Assembly: GCA_003013855.2 (NCBI GenBank)
Contig: ML058477.1
Location: 4,774,001-4,838,000, forward strand
Origin: Liriodendron chinense
Lineage: Eukaryota; Streptophyta; Magnoliopsida; Magnoliales; Magnoliaceae
Length of the DNA stretch: 64,000 nt
Direction: 5' to 3'
Shown here: piece by piece, positions 23,168 through 35,800 of the stretch
Position numbering within the stretch: position 1 is the first letter of the stretch
How the letters are laid out: each line of letters opens with the position of its first letter
Notes under the pieces: generated by a model
What the model was told of the DNA's origin: nothing
Database searches by the model: none
The model's input: only the letters and a program-made list of their open reading frames with translations
Translations under genes and position numbers: made by a program

Positions 23168-25594
23168 CCATGCGCCTGGACGCTGATGGGGAGGTGAGAC
23201 CTTCTATGATATGGCCCGCCTTCGATTTAGCTCACCTTCCGATCTCGTCAGCGCTCCTGAACACACATCAATGCCCTTTATCCATCCCCCGGACCGGATT
23301 CGCCAACGGTCGATGTTGAGTGGGCCAAATCAGCGATTTGATAAAAAAGACCAACACTTAGTCAAAATTACAAACTTCGAAAACCCCTCCGAAAAAGTTG
23401 GAAACGGCCGAAATCGAGAGGAATCGGGTAGAATTTGACCGACCCCGAGAGGGAAGCTTCTCTACGCCATAACATGATACACCATAATCATGCATTACAA
23501 TAAGATTACCTGGTCTTAGGATCTTCGAGAACCCTAATTAAACGATCAATAGGCCCACTATTTAGTCATTTTCAGCCTTGGAAAGCGCTCCGCTGACTAG
23601 GAAATTGACTGTCGCTAAGAAAATCGAAATGTGATCGCATCATGACCTTCGTAGACATGATCCGTCCCTATTCAAAGATGATCATCGACGGTATCTATCG
23701 AATGCCCCGATCAGACCCAAAAAGGTCCACTACTTAGTCATTTTCAACCCTGGGAAGTGCCCTGATGGCCCGATAACCGACTAATGCCAAATGAAATCAA
23801 TTGCGATCTCAAAGACACGAAGGCAAAAATATCGATGACACAAAGATATACACGAAGCAGATCAATCAAATCAAACACATAATTTTTCTAATACGCTGAA
23901 CATCTAGCATAAATGCGATCCTCTCTCAAGCATGCATAAAGCATATTTACTTTGTACCGTACTCATTTGCTCCATTACATGAATTTATTTCATCCCGGAT
24001 TGAGATACGAAACTAAATCAAAGGGGACTACGGTTATCATCGAAAATCGTAATCAAAGAGTTCTAAAACGTCTGAAATACTTCATCATTAAGACCAGTTG
24101 ATGTGCGTTCTGTCTAAAGCGGAATTCGTCACTTGATTGGCTAAGGTAATGAGTGTCTTCCAACAAGTCACCCGTCCAGACATGAGACGGTCACTGGCAC
24201 TCGTTGCACTAAGAAACCATGGAGTGCCTTCCAGCAAGTCACCCGTCCAGACATAAGACGATCACTGGCACTAGTTGCACTAAGAAAACATGGAGTGCCT
24301 TCCAGCAAGTCACCCATCCAGACACGAGACGGTCACTAGCACTCGTTGCACTAAGAAACCATGGAGTGCCTTCCAGTAAGTCACCCGTCCAGACACGAGA
24401 TGGTCACTGGCACTGGTTACACTAAGAAACCATGAGTGCCTTCCAGCAAGTCACCCCGTCCAGACACTTGACGGTCACTGGCACTGGTTGCACTAAGAAA
24501 CCATGGAGTGCGTTCCAGCAAGTCACCCTTCCAAACACGAGACTGTCACTAGCACTGGTTGCACTAAGAAACCATGGGGTGTCCTCTAGCAAGTCACTCG
24601 TCCAAACACAAGACGGTCACTGGCACTGGTTGCACTAAAAAACCATGGGGTGTCCTTCAGCAAGTCACCCGTCCAAACACGAGACGGTCACTGGCACTAG
24701 TTGCACTAAGAAACCATGGGGTGTCTTCCAGCAAGTCACCCATCCAAACACGAGACAGTCACTGGCACTGGTTGCACTAAGAAACCATGGAGTGCCTTCC
24801 AGCAAGTCACCCGTCCAGACACGAGACGGTCATTGGCACTGGTCGCACTAAGAAACGATGGGTGTCCTCCAGCAAGTCACCCGTCCGATCCTGAGATGGT
24901 CATTGGCACTAGTTGCACTAAATGAAAATTGTGGAGTGTATTCCTGAAAGTCATTTCGTCCAAAGAGACGCCCGATGACACTGAGATATATGACTCGGTT
25001 AAAATCCTGGTTGCAACTCAACTAGGAACGCCCGAAAGAGCATGGGACCAATATCTAACTGGTCTTAGCAATGGCTTGGTCCATAAGAAATCCTAAACTT
25101 GGTCTCTGTGACCATGAGCTCAAGACTATAATCCCTGACAATTTAAACTACTTTCTCGATCTATCCGGGCTTCATTCCTTTAATATTCCATCTATTGTAT
25201 AACTGCAATTCATAGTGAAATCTTGTCGTTTTGTGTCGTGGTTTTCTCCTATAACGGTTTCCACGTAAAAATCCCCGTGTTGTCTATGTTGTGCTTTATT
25301 TATATTTATGCTCTTTTAATGCTTTATTTAATTCATTTATGATACATGCATGTATTTACTTTTACCTGTTAATCAAGGGTGATCATTTATTGATGTAATT
25401 AAGGGTTTTTGACCGGTTCACAGCCTAGAATGTAAAAGATCTCGGAATCTCTGGAATAAAATTCACCTAACGGTGGTTTCTCCTGTATACTTTATGATTG
25501 TTTATGAGTGTCTATGAATGTCTCTATACTCAGAACCCCAGAATAATGAAACATAGGAAAAACTCCCTTTATGAGCATTTTTTTAGTTTTAACA
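23168..25594 (+). repeat. Left LTR of element C, second part
   Basis: Continues the LTR split at 9323 and corresponds to 37372-39446 of the right LTR. It contains the 71-bp tandem array (24146-24920) and ends TAGTTTTAACA at 25594, three bases before the primer site. Confidence 0.9.
24146..24920 (+). repeat. 71-bp tandem array, about 11 copies (left LTR of C)
   Basis: Unit core CAAGTCACCCGTCCAGACAC then GAGACGGTCACTGGCACT and GGTTGCACTAAGAAACCATG. Copies recur every 70-71 bp, with AAGTCAC at about 24165, 24235, 24306 and so on to 24874. Open frames running through it (68 codons per 71-bp shift) are artefacts of the repeat. The right LTR has only about six copies. Confidence 0.9.
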
Positions 25595-25597
25595 AAC

Positions 25598-25615
25598 TGG
25601 CGACTCTGCTGGGGA
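25598..25615 (+). other. Primer binding site of element C, tRNA-Arg type
   Basis: TGGCGACTCTGCTGGGGA, three bases after the left LTR end. It is complementary to a 3' end TCCCCAGCAGAGTCGCCA, which resembles plant tRNA-Arg. Tat/Ogre elements are reported to prime from tRNA-Arg. Exact tRNA identity was not checked. Confidence 0.75.
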
Positions 25616-25922
25616 TTGAACAATACCAGAATCCCTGGTTATTTCTGAGTAAATAGACATTCTAAGATAAATCATTTGCAAACACTAATGTGTACATGAG
25701 AAAGGTTACCACAAGGAGAAATGGTCGGCGCCTTCACGGGCGCCAAATGGCGTCTCTCAACGGGAACGTTCTTCCCTTCATCTTTAAGGCAAGAAAATTT
25801 TAAAATGATAATATGATTCATGTTCGTACATTCTGTCTATCATTGAGCTGTATTGCGATTGGTAAGGTCGCACCTCCTCTCCTTTTCAGAACTGTGAAAT
25901 ACTCTAATGCGTGTATGGCTGT

Positions 25923-25925
<3 letters not shown>

Positions 25926-25963
<38 letters not shown>
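25926..25963 (+). repeat. (GA)n microsatellite
   Basis: About 19 GA units in the leader of element C. Confidence 0.95.
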
Positions 25964-25973
<10 letters not shown>

Positions 25974-26165
25974 AATAAAAAGAATCAATCCTTAAAATTA
26001 TAATGGCAACTACGATGATCTTCCTTGCGTCCGGAGGGTTCTACTTCCCTCACCTCATAGCGACGAAAGCAGCGATCCCTGAAGCCGGATGACAAGTGGT
26101 TTAGAGGCACAAACCTCACTGAACTCTGTATAGGCATAAAGTCACTGAACTCTACATAAGCGTAA

Positions 26166-26575
26166 AAATACCTTTGCACTCCGAGTCTAAACGAGTTGAG
26201 AAATAAATATATCCTTGCACTCCGGGTCTAAACGAGTTGAGAAATAAATATACCCTTACACTCCGAGTCTAAACAAGTTGAGAAATAAATATACCCTTGC
26301 ACTTCGGATCTAAATGAGTTAAGAAATAAATATACCCTTACACTTCGGGTCTAAACGAGTTGAGAAATAAATATACTCTTACACTTCTGGTCTAAACGAA
26401 TTGAGAAATAAATATACCCTTGAACTCCGGTTCTAAAGGAGTTGAGAAATAAATATACCCTTGCGCTCCGGGTCTAAACGAGTTGAGAAATAAATATACC
26501 CTCGCGCTCCGAGTCTAAACGAGTTGAGAAATAAATATACCTTGCGCTTTAGGTCTAAACGAGTTGAGAAAATAC
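26166..26575 (+). repeat. 41-bp tandem array, about 10 copies
   Basis: The unit contains CACTCCGGGTCTAAACGAGT and TGAGAAATAAATATACCC. The period measured between successive GTCTAA is 41 bp. The array lies in the internal leader region of C, between the primer site and the PMD gene. Confidence 0.92.
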
Positions 26576-26660
26576 TCCAGGTTACGAGGATAAACTGAAC
26601 CATACAACCTCCAGGTTACGAGGATAAACTGAACCATACAACCTCCAGGTTACGAGATTC
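26576..26660 (+). repeat. 34-bp tandem repeat, 2.5 copies
   Basis: The unit starts CTCCAGGTTACGAGGATAAA and continues CTGAACCATACAAC. Two full copies and a partial third follow the 41-bp array directly. Confidence 0.9.
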
Positions 26661-27847
26661 AACTACTCTAGATCCCTCTAGGAATTTTCAAATCAATCCA
26701 GTCTTATAAGAGGATGGTATTCTATAGAAGATCTGCATGAGATGCAATGTCTTCATATTATTATTTTATCATGGTCTTCTTGTTATCATTATGACATTCT
26801 GGCATTCTTCTACTGTATATGAGAGCAATTAAGAGTCGTCGATCTTTTATATATATTATCTTATATGAAGAGAGAAGAAAGCATTCCGTGAAAGCAATCC
26901 AGAGATGATGGTCTCTTATACGTATGGTTCTATATGAAGATGATCGAGATATTCTATTATTATCAATCTTTTATACACACGCACTTGGTCTTATATGAAG
27001 ATGATTAGAATGTCTTGCTATATATTCGGCTTTCATATTTTATAGCGAATCTTCTCACTATTGTGTGGTTCTTCTAGTCTATATGAAGATAAGTCAAGAC
27101 TGAGAATCTCTTGTATATATATATACATACGGCCTTATATGAAGATGATTAGGGCATTCTATTATGTATCACTTCACCTTGAAAATATCGACAGCTTTCT
27201 CTTATGCAGAACTCTGCGACAAGAATATGTAGTTAAAAATTATGATCGGACGGGTATTTGGTACGGATTTCTAAAGCACATGACCTTTCTCATCAGAATG
27301 AAGTGGTCTTACAAAGTGACGAGCCAGAAGCACTGGGGGCAAGCCCCAATATATTATGAGAAACTCAAGTTTATAAGAAGAAGAAGCACTGGAGGCAAGC
27401 CCTAATATATTATTAAAATCTCAAATCTGCAGAAAGAAATGACTGGGAGCAGGCTAGGAAGGATGATAGATAAACCTGAAAACATGGAGCTAAACAAAAT
27501 TTTAGACTTATGACACGAACATCTCTTGAAAGTAATGACCTAAGGGTACACAGGTTAAGTAAAAAGGGGAGTATTATTCCTATGGGTTCTTCCATTTTTA
27601 TGTTTTGATATACTCAGTTTACATTAAACTCATACATAATACATCATTTTATGCATACTAGTCTCAAACACATAGCACCAAGTAGTGGTTTAGCAAAAGA
27701 ATCATTGTCATTATTTTAGATCATGAAGCACATAGTTAACAAGCTCTGATGTCGATTACATCAGATACAAGTAGCAGTTAGGTATTCAGGACAACTGTCT
27801 AATACTACTTTTGTCTGACAATGACCGTAAAGAGCAAAAGAATAGAG
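26661..27847. other. Non-coding part of C internal region with diverged TATATGAAGATGAT repeats
   Basis: Between 26820 and 27160 the words CTTATATGAAGATGATNAG and TCTTTTATA recur five or six times, 50-80 bp apart, a decayed tandem family. A second short duplication (GCACTGGGGGCAAGCCCCAA and GCACTGGAGGCAAGCCCTAA) lies at 27331-27408. I see no protein signal. Confidence 0.6.
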
Positions 27848-30800
27848 TTACAGCTTCTCCAGACACTCTGTTATGAACTGCATCACATTTTTCCACATTG
27901 CCTCCATTGTAGCCTTTGCCTTCACCAGCATCAGCACAGGATCCAGAATATCACGAAGTTTGGTTTCTAAGTCTACCATTTGCTTGCGCGCCGCCTCTCC
28001 TTCATTTTTGAGTCGTGCGACCTCAACACGATTCTGATTAACAATAAGATCGAGATGAGCAACCTCAAGATTTATGGCCGCTTCTTCTATCTGCAGTCGC
28101 ACGATCTCGGATCTAATATCAGTAAGACGATTGATACATCCCAAACGTTGAGTCTCACTATCTTCTAAAGTTATTGCAGCATCAACTACCGAGTGTTCTC
28201 GCTGCTCTACAACAGGCCGCAAAGAAGACAACACTTGTCATTTCTCTTCAGCCGTAGGGTCAGGTTCAATCCGGTCAGCCACAGTAACCTGCGCAACAGA
28301 ATCCTCGAAAGAAGAAATGCACAGACTATTTTAGATACATCACGCCCGATTACTCCTGCGCAAGCTTCCAATGCCTTCACCCCAGCTCCTAATGTATGCC
28401 ACTCGCTTGGCTCAACCAACGCCTTTGAAATACTGGATAGTAGACCTCTCAGTATGCTCTGTCCGAAATAGTCTAAACGATCGAAACAAGGAATGTCAAA
28501 TGCTCCATGGGCAGCAGCATCAGAACTCACAATATCTGCAACAAAAGGAATAGAGCAAGTATGCAATGAAATGACAAGTATAGAAAAAAGAACACACCAA
28601 GGAGCTATGGAAGAACCGTACTAGTAGATGAGTCGACGACAGGTTCTGAGGAATCCGCAGTATATATCGTCACATCCGTGAATGGCTCAATGATCTCGGT
28701 CAGTAGCGTTGAGGTCACATCCAGAAGTTCAGTAGTATCGCTATCAGTATCGATCATTTCAGTTACCACCGACGACTCTGCCATACCCTCAACACTGGAA
28801 GCACCAGGGGCCATAGATACAGTTGTATTATTCCCTGACATGGTGGACCCTTCCAGATTATCCTCTCCAATCGGCCCAGCCTGCTCTCCCACGCCAGCAT
28901 GGTCTGATATTTCATTCGTCGGCCCAGTCATCGTTGGGTCATCTTCACTAATTAACCGACCGGCATCCTTATCACCTTCAACCACCAGAAGACGTGTGAA
29001 CTCAGCTTCTTGAGACCATCTCACCAAAGGTATTTTGAAGGTATGCCAGCCATCCAACGTCGTATCCCCCTTACGATGGTCAATTGACACACTTAGGGAA
29101 GTCTTATGCCTAATGCTCGACGATAAATACGCTTCAACCTACTCTCTATAATAACTCAATCCGTCAGCAAGGACCTCTGTCAGCCCTATAGGAGGAATGT
29201 AGAGTGGATCATCAATAGAGCTGTTGTTTCGAACCAGAGCATACTGATGCACCCACCATATCAGCCAGTTATAAGGACCACCAGTCTTCCGATAGAGGTC
29301 GGGAAGCATGAACCTCACGCCCGTTCACGTCATCAAAAGTTGATACCATATCCATGCCCAGTGAGCAGGGCCTGTGCCATACCCCCGCTCTACTTTGGCT
29401 ACATCCGGTAGCGTTATTGGAACACTCTGATCATACCCAAATTGCCTGGCAAACCGGCTAGGGTAATAAGGTTCTCGCCAGAACTCTATTACTTCGTGCA
29501 ACGGAAGTGAGGCAGTACGAATAAACACCAGAAATTCCCTATCAATAGTGTTCATAAAATGTTCATCATCAACGACTTCTCGATCCTCTCCAACATCAGA
29601 AACAGGAAAGTGGTAGAAACAAATCTCCACCCAACTGCCAATTTTGGAAGCTATCCAATCAGACGACTGCGTTATCATGTTAAGTTTTCTACAGCGATAA
29701 AGAGGTACATGATCGGCGTGGAGATACTGGAAGAGATCCACTCCATATCTCCACGGGAAATATATGCCCAACCATCCGCAGAAGAAATGCCATGGGCAAT
29801 AAGCCGCGTTCATCCCTCCCCAGGGTTGATCTTTGTTACCCACAATATTGCCAAAAGCCCTATATAAACTACAGAACACCGGCGGTGCTAGAGAAAATCG
29901 ACGACCATTTGCAAGAGCTCCCACCACGACGAAGCAAGAAACCCTGACACCATCAGCACTCTTAGAGCTAGGCAACATAATCGCCGACAGCCAGTATGCT
30001 AAGAAGCCCGCCAGTTCACAAGACGGCGTAAGCTCATTCCGATTGCGAAACTTTTATTCGAAACGTCCCTCATTAACGCATGGTCTTTGGGTAAGATCTC
30101 ATACTTTTCGTAATCAATGCTGCAAGAAGAAAGAAATGCGCATGTCAGAAGCAAAGCAACAACAGCATGAAAAATGCAAAGTACAAAAGAAGGCATCGGA
30201 AGAAATATTACTTCATCCTCAGGCTGAAGTAGATCAACCATTCGTCATAGTGAATCTTTGTAATATTGTCGAACTGCGACAACTCAGCAAACAACTCTAG
30301 AAAAGCCTTTGAATGATAAGCATCTCGAGGACTTTTGAGCCGAGACGAAGACAGCTCTTCATCAGTTGGGACATATTCCTAGTAATATTCTCCTATCACG
30401 AACAATCCAGCCATCATCCGGAGATCCATAAGGTTATGCTCATCTCTCCATATGGAAAGTGGAATGAATTGGTAACGGAAGGCCAGTAGCTCAAGAAGCT
30501 TCGAAGAATTGTTGGATCTCTGAAGAAATACTCAGAGGTCGCATCGATAGCCGATATAGGCCGACTTGTTTTAAAACTCTCTCGTGGCGAATCAAAATCT
30601 CATTTGCCCATGGCTCATAACCAACTCGCTCGTTCAGATGGCCTTGCGTACGAAAGCTCCTCGTTGCATCGTTGTCTTGTCCATATGTCGAAACCTTTGC
30701 TGCACTGTCTCAAAATAATGGACTGGAGAAGGAGCGTGAGGATCACAAGTAAGCACAAGGAAAACCATTTCTCTCGGGAGACCTACCCGCTGTTCTCTCC

Positions 30801-31480
30801 CATCATCGACCAGTAAGGTAGTTAACAACTGCTCAGGAACAGATGTCCACCTCTCGACTCCGTAGAATTGAAAAGGGCCTTGAACGTTGGACGGTTCGAT
30901 GCTCGGGAAGGGCCTGTGCCTCGTAAGAGATTTTTCATGCATGATTATTCGGTCGGTATAAGGGTTGACGATGGAGAAACCGCACGTCGTAATGATCTTG
31001 TTTCTATTCCAGCCGATCTTCATCCGCTCATTTTTCGGATCAACGAGCTGTGGCTGATTGCTCCGCCTGGTCAACTTCCTCAGCCAGCTTCTTACCTCGA
31101 TTGTCTCTTCTTCTTCTGACCTTCCTGATTATCCTCAGAATGTTGGCGGGCAGACTAGAAGGACCTGCCTCAATGACATTGGCAGCATCATTGAACTGAC
31201 AATACTAGGCGGACCATTCCTCTTCAGTCCCTTGCGTCGAAGGCTCAGATGTGGTTTTATCCATGTAGATATGCAGTAATACTTTATGGGAGAGCTGCTT
31301 AATACGACCAGAGAAATCTTTCACTTCAGATTCAATCATCCCAAAGGATTGCGAGCGACACTCTGCCGAAGATGGGTCAGCAGTATCTTCAGTCACCCTC
31401 TTCTTCCCACATCGTACAGACGAAGAGCCAGAAACTTGCGACTCGGAAGCTTCGCTGGTAGATCTTACTATCGTCTCCAT
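27848..31480 (-). pseudogene. Antisense PMD gene carried by element C (multi-block, broken)
   Basis: Minus-strand blocks in order are: a serine-rich lead (31480-31205); a 146-codon block (31074-30634) with PNERMKIGW-type start, SNVQGPFQFYGVERW, VGLPREMVFLVLTCDP and VHYFETVQQRFRHMD; a region with stops (30600-30000) reading ILIRHERVLKQVGLYRLSMR and DEHNLMDLRMMAGLFVIGEY; the clearest PMD block (29978-29325) with LAPPVFCSLYRAFGNIV and YCPWHFFCGWLGIYFPW; an acidic Ser/Thr tail (29090-28605); and a C-terminal coiled coil (28234-27848, IVRLQIEEAAINLEVAHLDL). Introns are likely but I could not fix them. It lies antisense to the LTRs of C, the arrangement known for extra ORFs of Tat elements. Several stops and frame changes suggest decay. 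PMD proteins are thought to act in silencing and genome stability; a role here is unknown. Confidence 0.68.
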
Positions 31481-31939
31481 GACTCACTGCAACACGTAAA
31501 CAAAAGAACATCAAATCGAAGACCAATTCATGCAACAAGCAACGCAATAAGGTAAGCATCACATCATCCAATCACGAACTTCACACACAAGTCACATCGA
31601 TAAACAAAGGCATAAAGTCATGACCCATAGGAATATGAAAACAGTGGAATCCAAGCGCACATCCGACAAACAAGTGCATGCATGTCGTAGCACAGGAAAA
31701 TGCAGTAATGACCCTGCATGTACACTCGAAGTCCGTGTGAATTCGCACCAACCCCAAATGACGCATATGCACCCGTTCAAAAGTGCACATCATAGAGTCA
31801 CTTAAAAAAGCATTTGTAGGTTGTAAAAGACCAACATAAGTAGCATATTATGGGCCCTGAGCACTAAGCCCCAATCATGTTTGAACATTGAGCTATCTGG
31901 CCGCAAACGGCGTCGAATTTGGCCGAGAATGGGGCCAGA
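31481..31939. other. Non-coding region upstream of the antisense PMD gene
   Basis: This is where the promoter of the minus-strand PMD gene would be. I see no clear TATA box or repeat. Confidence 0.35.
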
Positions 31940-32440
31940 TGCATGAGTTTTTCACCAAGGCCAAAGGAAGTGTCAGAAATTTGAAATCTGGCTAATTAGT
32001 GGGGCACCATGTGCCCAAGGTGGAGCCCCAGGCAGTTGTACCCTCTCACATGCGCCCAAGCCATCGAAGAGTGCACAAAATAAAATTCCCTTAGAGCCCT
32101 AGGTGCATGTGATACCCCTTGTCGCCCACATCACTTCAACTCCCGGAATTTTAAAACAACGGTGCACTACAACATGCGCCTGGCACTCTATGAAGCAAAG
32201 CAACATGCACTTAGCCCCTAGGAAAATCTCACATGTGCCTGGGAGAGTGGACATGCGCCCACCACCATCATTTGGAGGGTACATGCACCTGGGAGCAATA
32301 CACATGCGCCCGGGAGCAAAATCCCATGCACCAAGTGTGGAAACCCTTCTCTGGAAAAATGGCCGGAATACTACATGCACCCATGGGGGAACCACATGCG
32401 CCCACTCCCTCATGAGAAGCTCTCTCACCTCTGAAAATTT
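31940..32440 (+). repeat. ATGCGCCC-rich region in the internal 3' end of C
   Basis: ACATGCGCCCA and variants (CATGTGCCCAAGG, CATGCACCTGGGAG, CATGCGCCCGGGAG) recur roughly every 20-50 bp. The same word family fills the LTRs of C at 8640-9310 and 37050-37376, so the motif lies on both sides of the LTR boundary at 32564. Confidence 0.75.
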
Positions 32441-32550
32441 GCTTCTCTGACTCGGAAATGAGGAAATGACTCAATGAGTCCCCTATTTATACTTGAGCCT
32501 AAGGACCGGTGCACCGCACTGGCCTGACGTAAACATCCATCGCGGCTCAA

Positions 32551-32561
32551 CGGGGAGGGCA
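32551..32561 (+). other. Polypurine tract of element C (putative)
   Basis: CGGGGAGGGC followed by ACT immediately before the right LTR at 32564. It is short and interrupted by C, so tentative. Confidence 0.5.
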
Positions 32562-32824
32562 CTTGTTAGGGCTCAAATTCGGACCCATTATAAAACAGTG
32601 TCCAGCGGTCCATCTACGATGATTCGGACCAACTTCGAGATCTGAAATGCCCGAAAAATGCTAGCGCAACCCTAACATGCGCATCCCCCCTCTTGTTGCC
32701 ACATGCGCTTGTGCTCAATCTCACATGCAGACCCGATCAGATACCCGATTAACATGCTATAAATACCCCACTCACTTGCTGAACAAGGGACGGCTTCATT
32801 TTTGGAAAAGATCGCTAGAGTAAG

Positions 32825-35800
32825 TGCTACAATCCGAAGATTGCACACCCAAGTGTAGGTAGCGAAGTAGTAAAATACTCGGTAAGACCGAGGTCGATCC
32901 ACAGGGATTGGGGTTAAGAACACTTAGAGGAATTAGTTTAGGTGGGAGAGATGAAATCTGGTTTAATCCACAAGAGTGGAGCAAGTTGTGCGTATGATGA
33001 AAAACAAAAATAGAAAAAGGGGCTAAGGCATCAGGGATCAGGGATCCACCTTTGATTTTTTCACAAAGTTTGATTCATTGGTCCAACTATAACTCAACTG
33101 GAATCGAATAAAGATTCATTCCAATCGGATGATAAAACGATTAAACCACTGTATATTTCATAAAAGATGGTGATCTGAACCGATTGATTTGACCATGAAG
33201 CACTCATTAGTTGATCACAGGGAATTCCAAGCATCCACTGTGCCCGGAGTCGACAATGGATCAAGGAATTATACAGATCAACTACCTTGCCAAAAATTCA
33301 ATCGATTAGATCACAAATCATACGATCAAATGCATACTTACAAGATAGGAGGCTTTGATTGACCGATCCAACCGTTAAGATCTCGTCTATCGATCGTAGG
33401 GAATCCAAAGCATCCAATGTGCCCGGAGTCTACAATGGATAAAGGGATTTTACAGATTGATGACTTTACCTACACTAGCTCGATGACCGTAAGAATCCAA
33501 AGCATCCAACGTGCCCGGAGTCGATGATGGATCAAGGGACTTTATCGATCATGAACTAGCTAATTGGTGTGCAAGGGATCTTAAGAATCCAACGTACCCG
33601 GAGTCGACGATGGATCAAGGGGCTTACACAACAATAGCGTCTGCCGAGGTGGATAACCGAACCAATTAACCAAAGAGAACTCCAACATTTACACACCATT
33701 CTTGAACCAAAAGAACCAAAGCTTGCAAATTTCTTCAAAGGCTTCACCCCTAGCCTTAGCTAGAGGTTTAGCCAACCATGCTACAATGGAAGACTAAAGC
33801 TTCTACAAAAGAGAAAACTACTCTATACTACAAAAGAAAGAAAGAAAACTAAAGAAGAGAGGAGTTGTGGGATGATGGGATGATGAGAATGAGAAGAAGT
33901 GAAGCTCCTTTTATAGCTTTTTGGGAGGCTCTCCAAGCCTAGGTGGCACTCCAAGCCTAAATCAAATTTTTAGTTAGGTCTGGTAATGGAGTTAGGCTTG
34001 GATGAGGAGGTGGCACTTCCAAGCTAATAGTTTTACTTTTTAGATTTGGGTTAGGAGCTAGGCTTGGAGTGCCCAAAGCAAACTTTTCTTTTAGGTTTGG
34101 AACTCATGGATGGAAGAGGATGGAGAGAGCATTTGCTTGCCCAAGGATGGAAGGTAACTAGGTGAGTTAACTGGGTCAACATGAGTTAGAGTTGACTAGG
34201 TCCACATGGAGAATTTTGATAATCCGAACCGTCCATTGAAGATGGGATGCTTCCAGATGATGGACGGTGTTGTTGATCAGTTGGAACTGCTGTGAGCTGT
34301 TGGGACATTGGAACTTCTTCAATGGACGAGTCCACCATGGATGGATACATGGTCCACCTGAAGAAACTGGTCGCGGACGATGCTGGAGATCTTCATCTTT
34401 TCTGGATTGGAGACAGTTGCAACGTCCATCTGCTGGCCTGATGAACGGCTGTGGCTCAGCTTTAGTTGATCATGTTTGGGCGTCCAATAGCTGGACGATT
34501 GAAGCAGCTGTAGTGGTTTGGACGTCCAGTCCTGGTGGACGGTTTGCTGATCTTGCTGGCCGTTTGATGATGGACGTGCGGAGATGGACGTGGGCTCCAC
34601 ATTGATGAATGCTGCTGATGATGGTCGTGTCCAGCAGGTGGATGATCAGCAGCTGGACGGTGGAGATGATGGCTGCTATGATGTGTGGACGGCTGGTGGT
34701 TGAAGGGAGTAGACGGTCTAGATGCTGTTGAGATCATGAACGGCTGCTGCCTATGCTGGGTGTTGCAGGCCTTCATCAGATGGACGGCTGAAGATCACAC
34801 CATCAGTTGTGGGGTCCACCTTGGACGGCTACTGCTGGAGATTGCTGGACGGACGTCCAGGTTGAGCTGGTGCTTGGAATGGACGGCTGAGCTTGCAGAT
34901 CAACCGATGGATGCTGGACGTGGATGGTCATGGAGGTCTCCAGCTACTGGACGATGAGGATGGGGTCCACCATAGCTGGACCGACGACTGGAAGGATGGA
35001 GGCCTGGACGGACGTTAAAGCTGTAGCATTACTGCTGCACGTGTGAAGGTGGGGAGCTCATGACGTCCACCAGCTGGACGGTCTTGATGGTTTGGACGCT
35101 GGTGGAGTCCTCCTGTTAAACGGCTGGGATTTGCCAGCAGCTGCTGCACGTGTGGGGACTGTGGGACATCCACTGGATGATGGATGGATGAGTGGACACT
35201 GATGATGATGTCCAGCTGATGTGATGCACGTGCAAGCTCTGTTGGATATTTGAGTTTCTGAATGGGGCCCACTTGCTGGACGGTGAAGATGGTGGTCCAT
35301 GATCAGCACGTGTGCTGATCTGATGGTGAGGGTGGATGGTGTGCTGGACGTTGTGCATGGGCGTGGGCTGATTATGGGTCCACCTTGCTTGACACTCTTC
35401 AGGGCGAGCTGGGGACGTTGCTGATGCTGGTCACACGTGCCAGGTGGTGATGTTGTAGCTGCAGATGGATGGAGTCGACTTGTTGACCGTTGAATGGAGA
35501 TGCGGTGGCAGCGGTGCCTGATGATGACGTCCACTTGTCTGGACGGTAGAGATGCAGCTGGAGGTATTTGGTGCTTGCTCCACATTTGAGATGGAGATGG
35601 CTCCACAGTGACGGACCATCAGGACCATTAATCTAATGCTCATGAAAGTGTGGCCCGCATTAATGCACAGTTGGTCTAATCTTCGATCTTTACAGCCCGA
35701 TTTCTTGCAGGACCACTTCACACTTGATCTTGATCACTTTGAGGCTCTAAGACATCCTGATTGGCTCATATTTTGTCCAACTTCTCCTGATCACCTGAAG

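Noticed and set aside
24146..24920. CRISPR-like array of regular repeats
   Set aside because: Repeats are contiguous 71-bp tandem units without unique spacers, in a plant LTR; no cas genes.
24146..24925. Possible repeat protein encoded by the 71-bp array
   Set aside because: The 71-bp unit is not a multiple of three, so frames shift at every unit.
26166..26575. CRISPR-like 41-bp periodic array
   Set aside because: Units join directly with no spacers; it is a minisatellite in the leader of an LTR element.
34267..35606. Long overlapping open frames on both strands
   Set aside because: Low-complexity CTGGACGG-rich U3 opens several frames with no protein motif.
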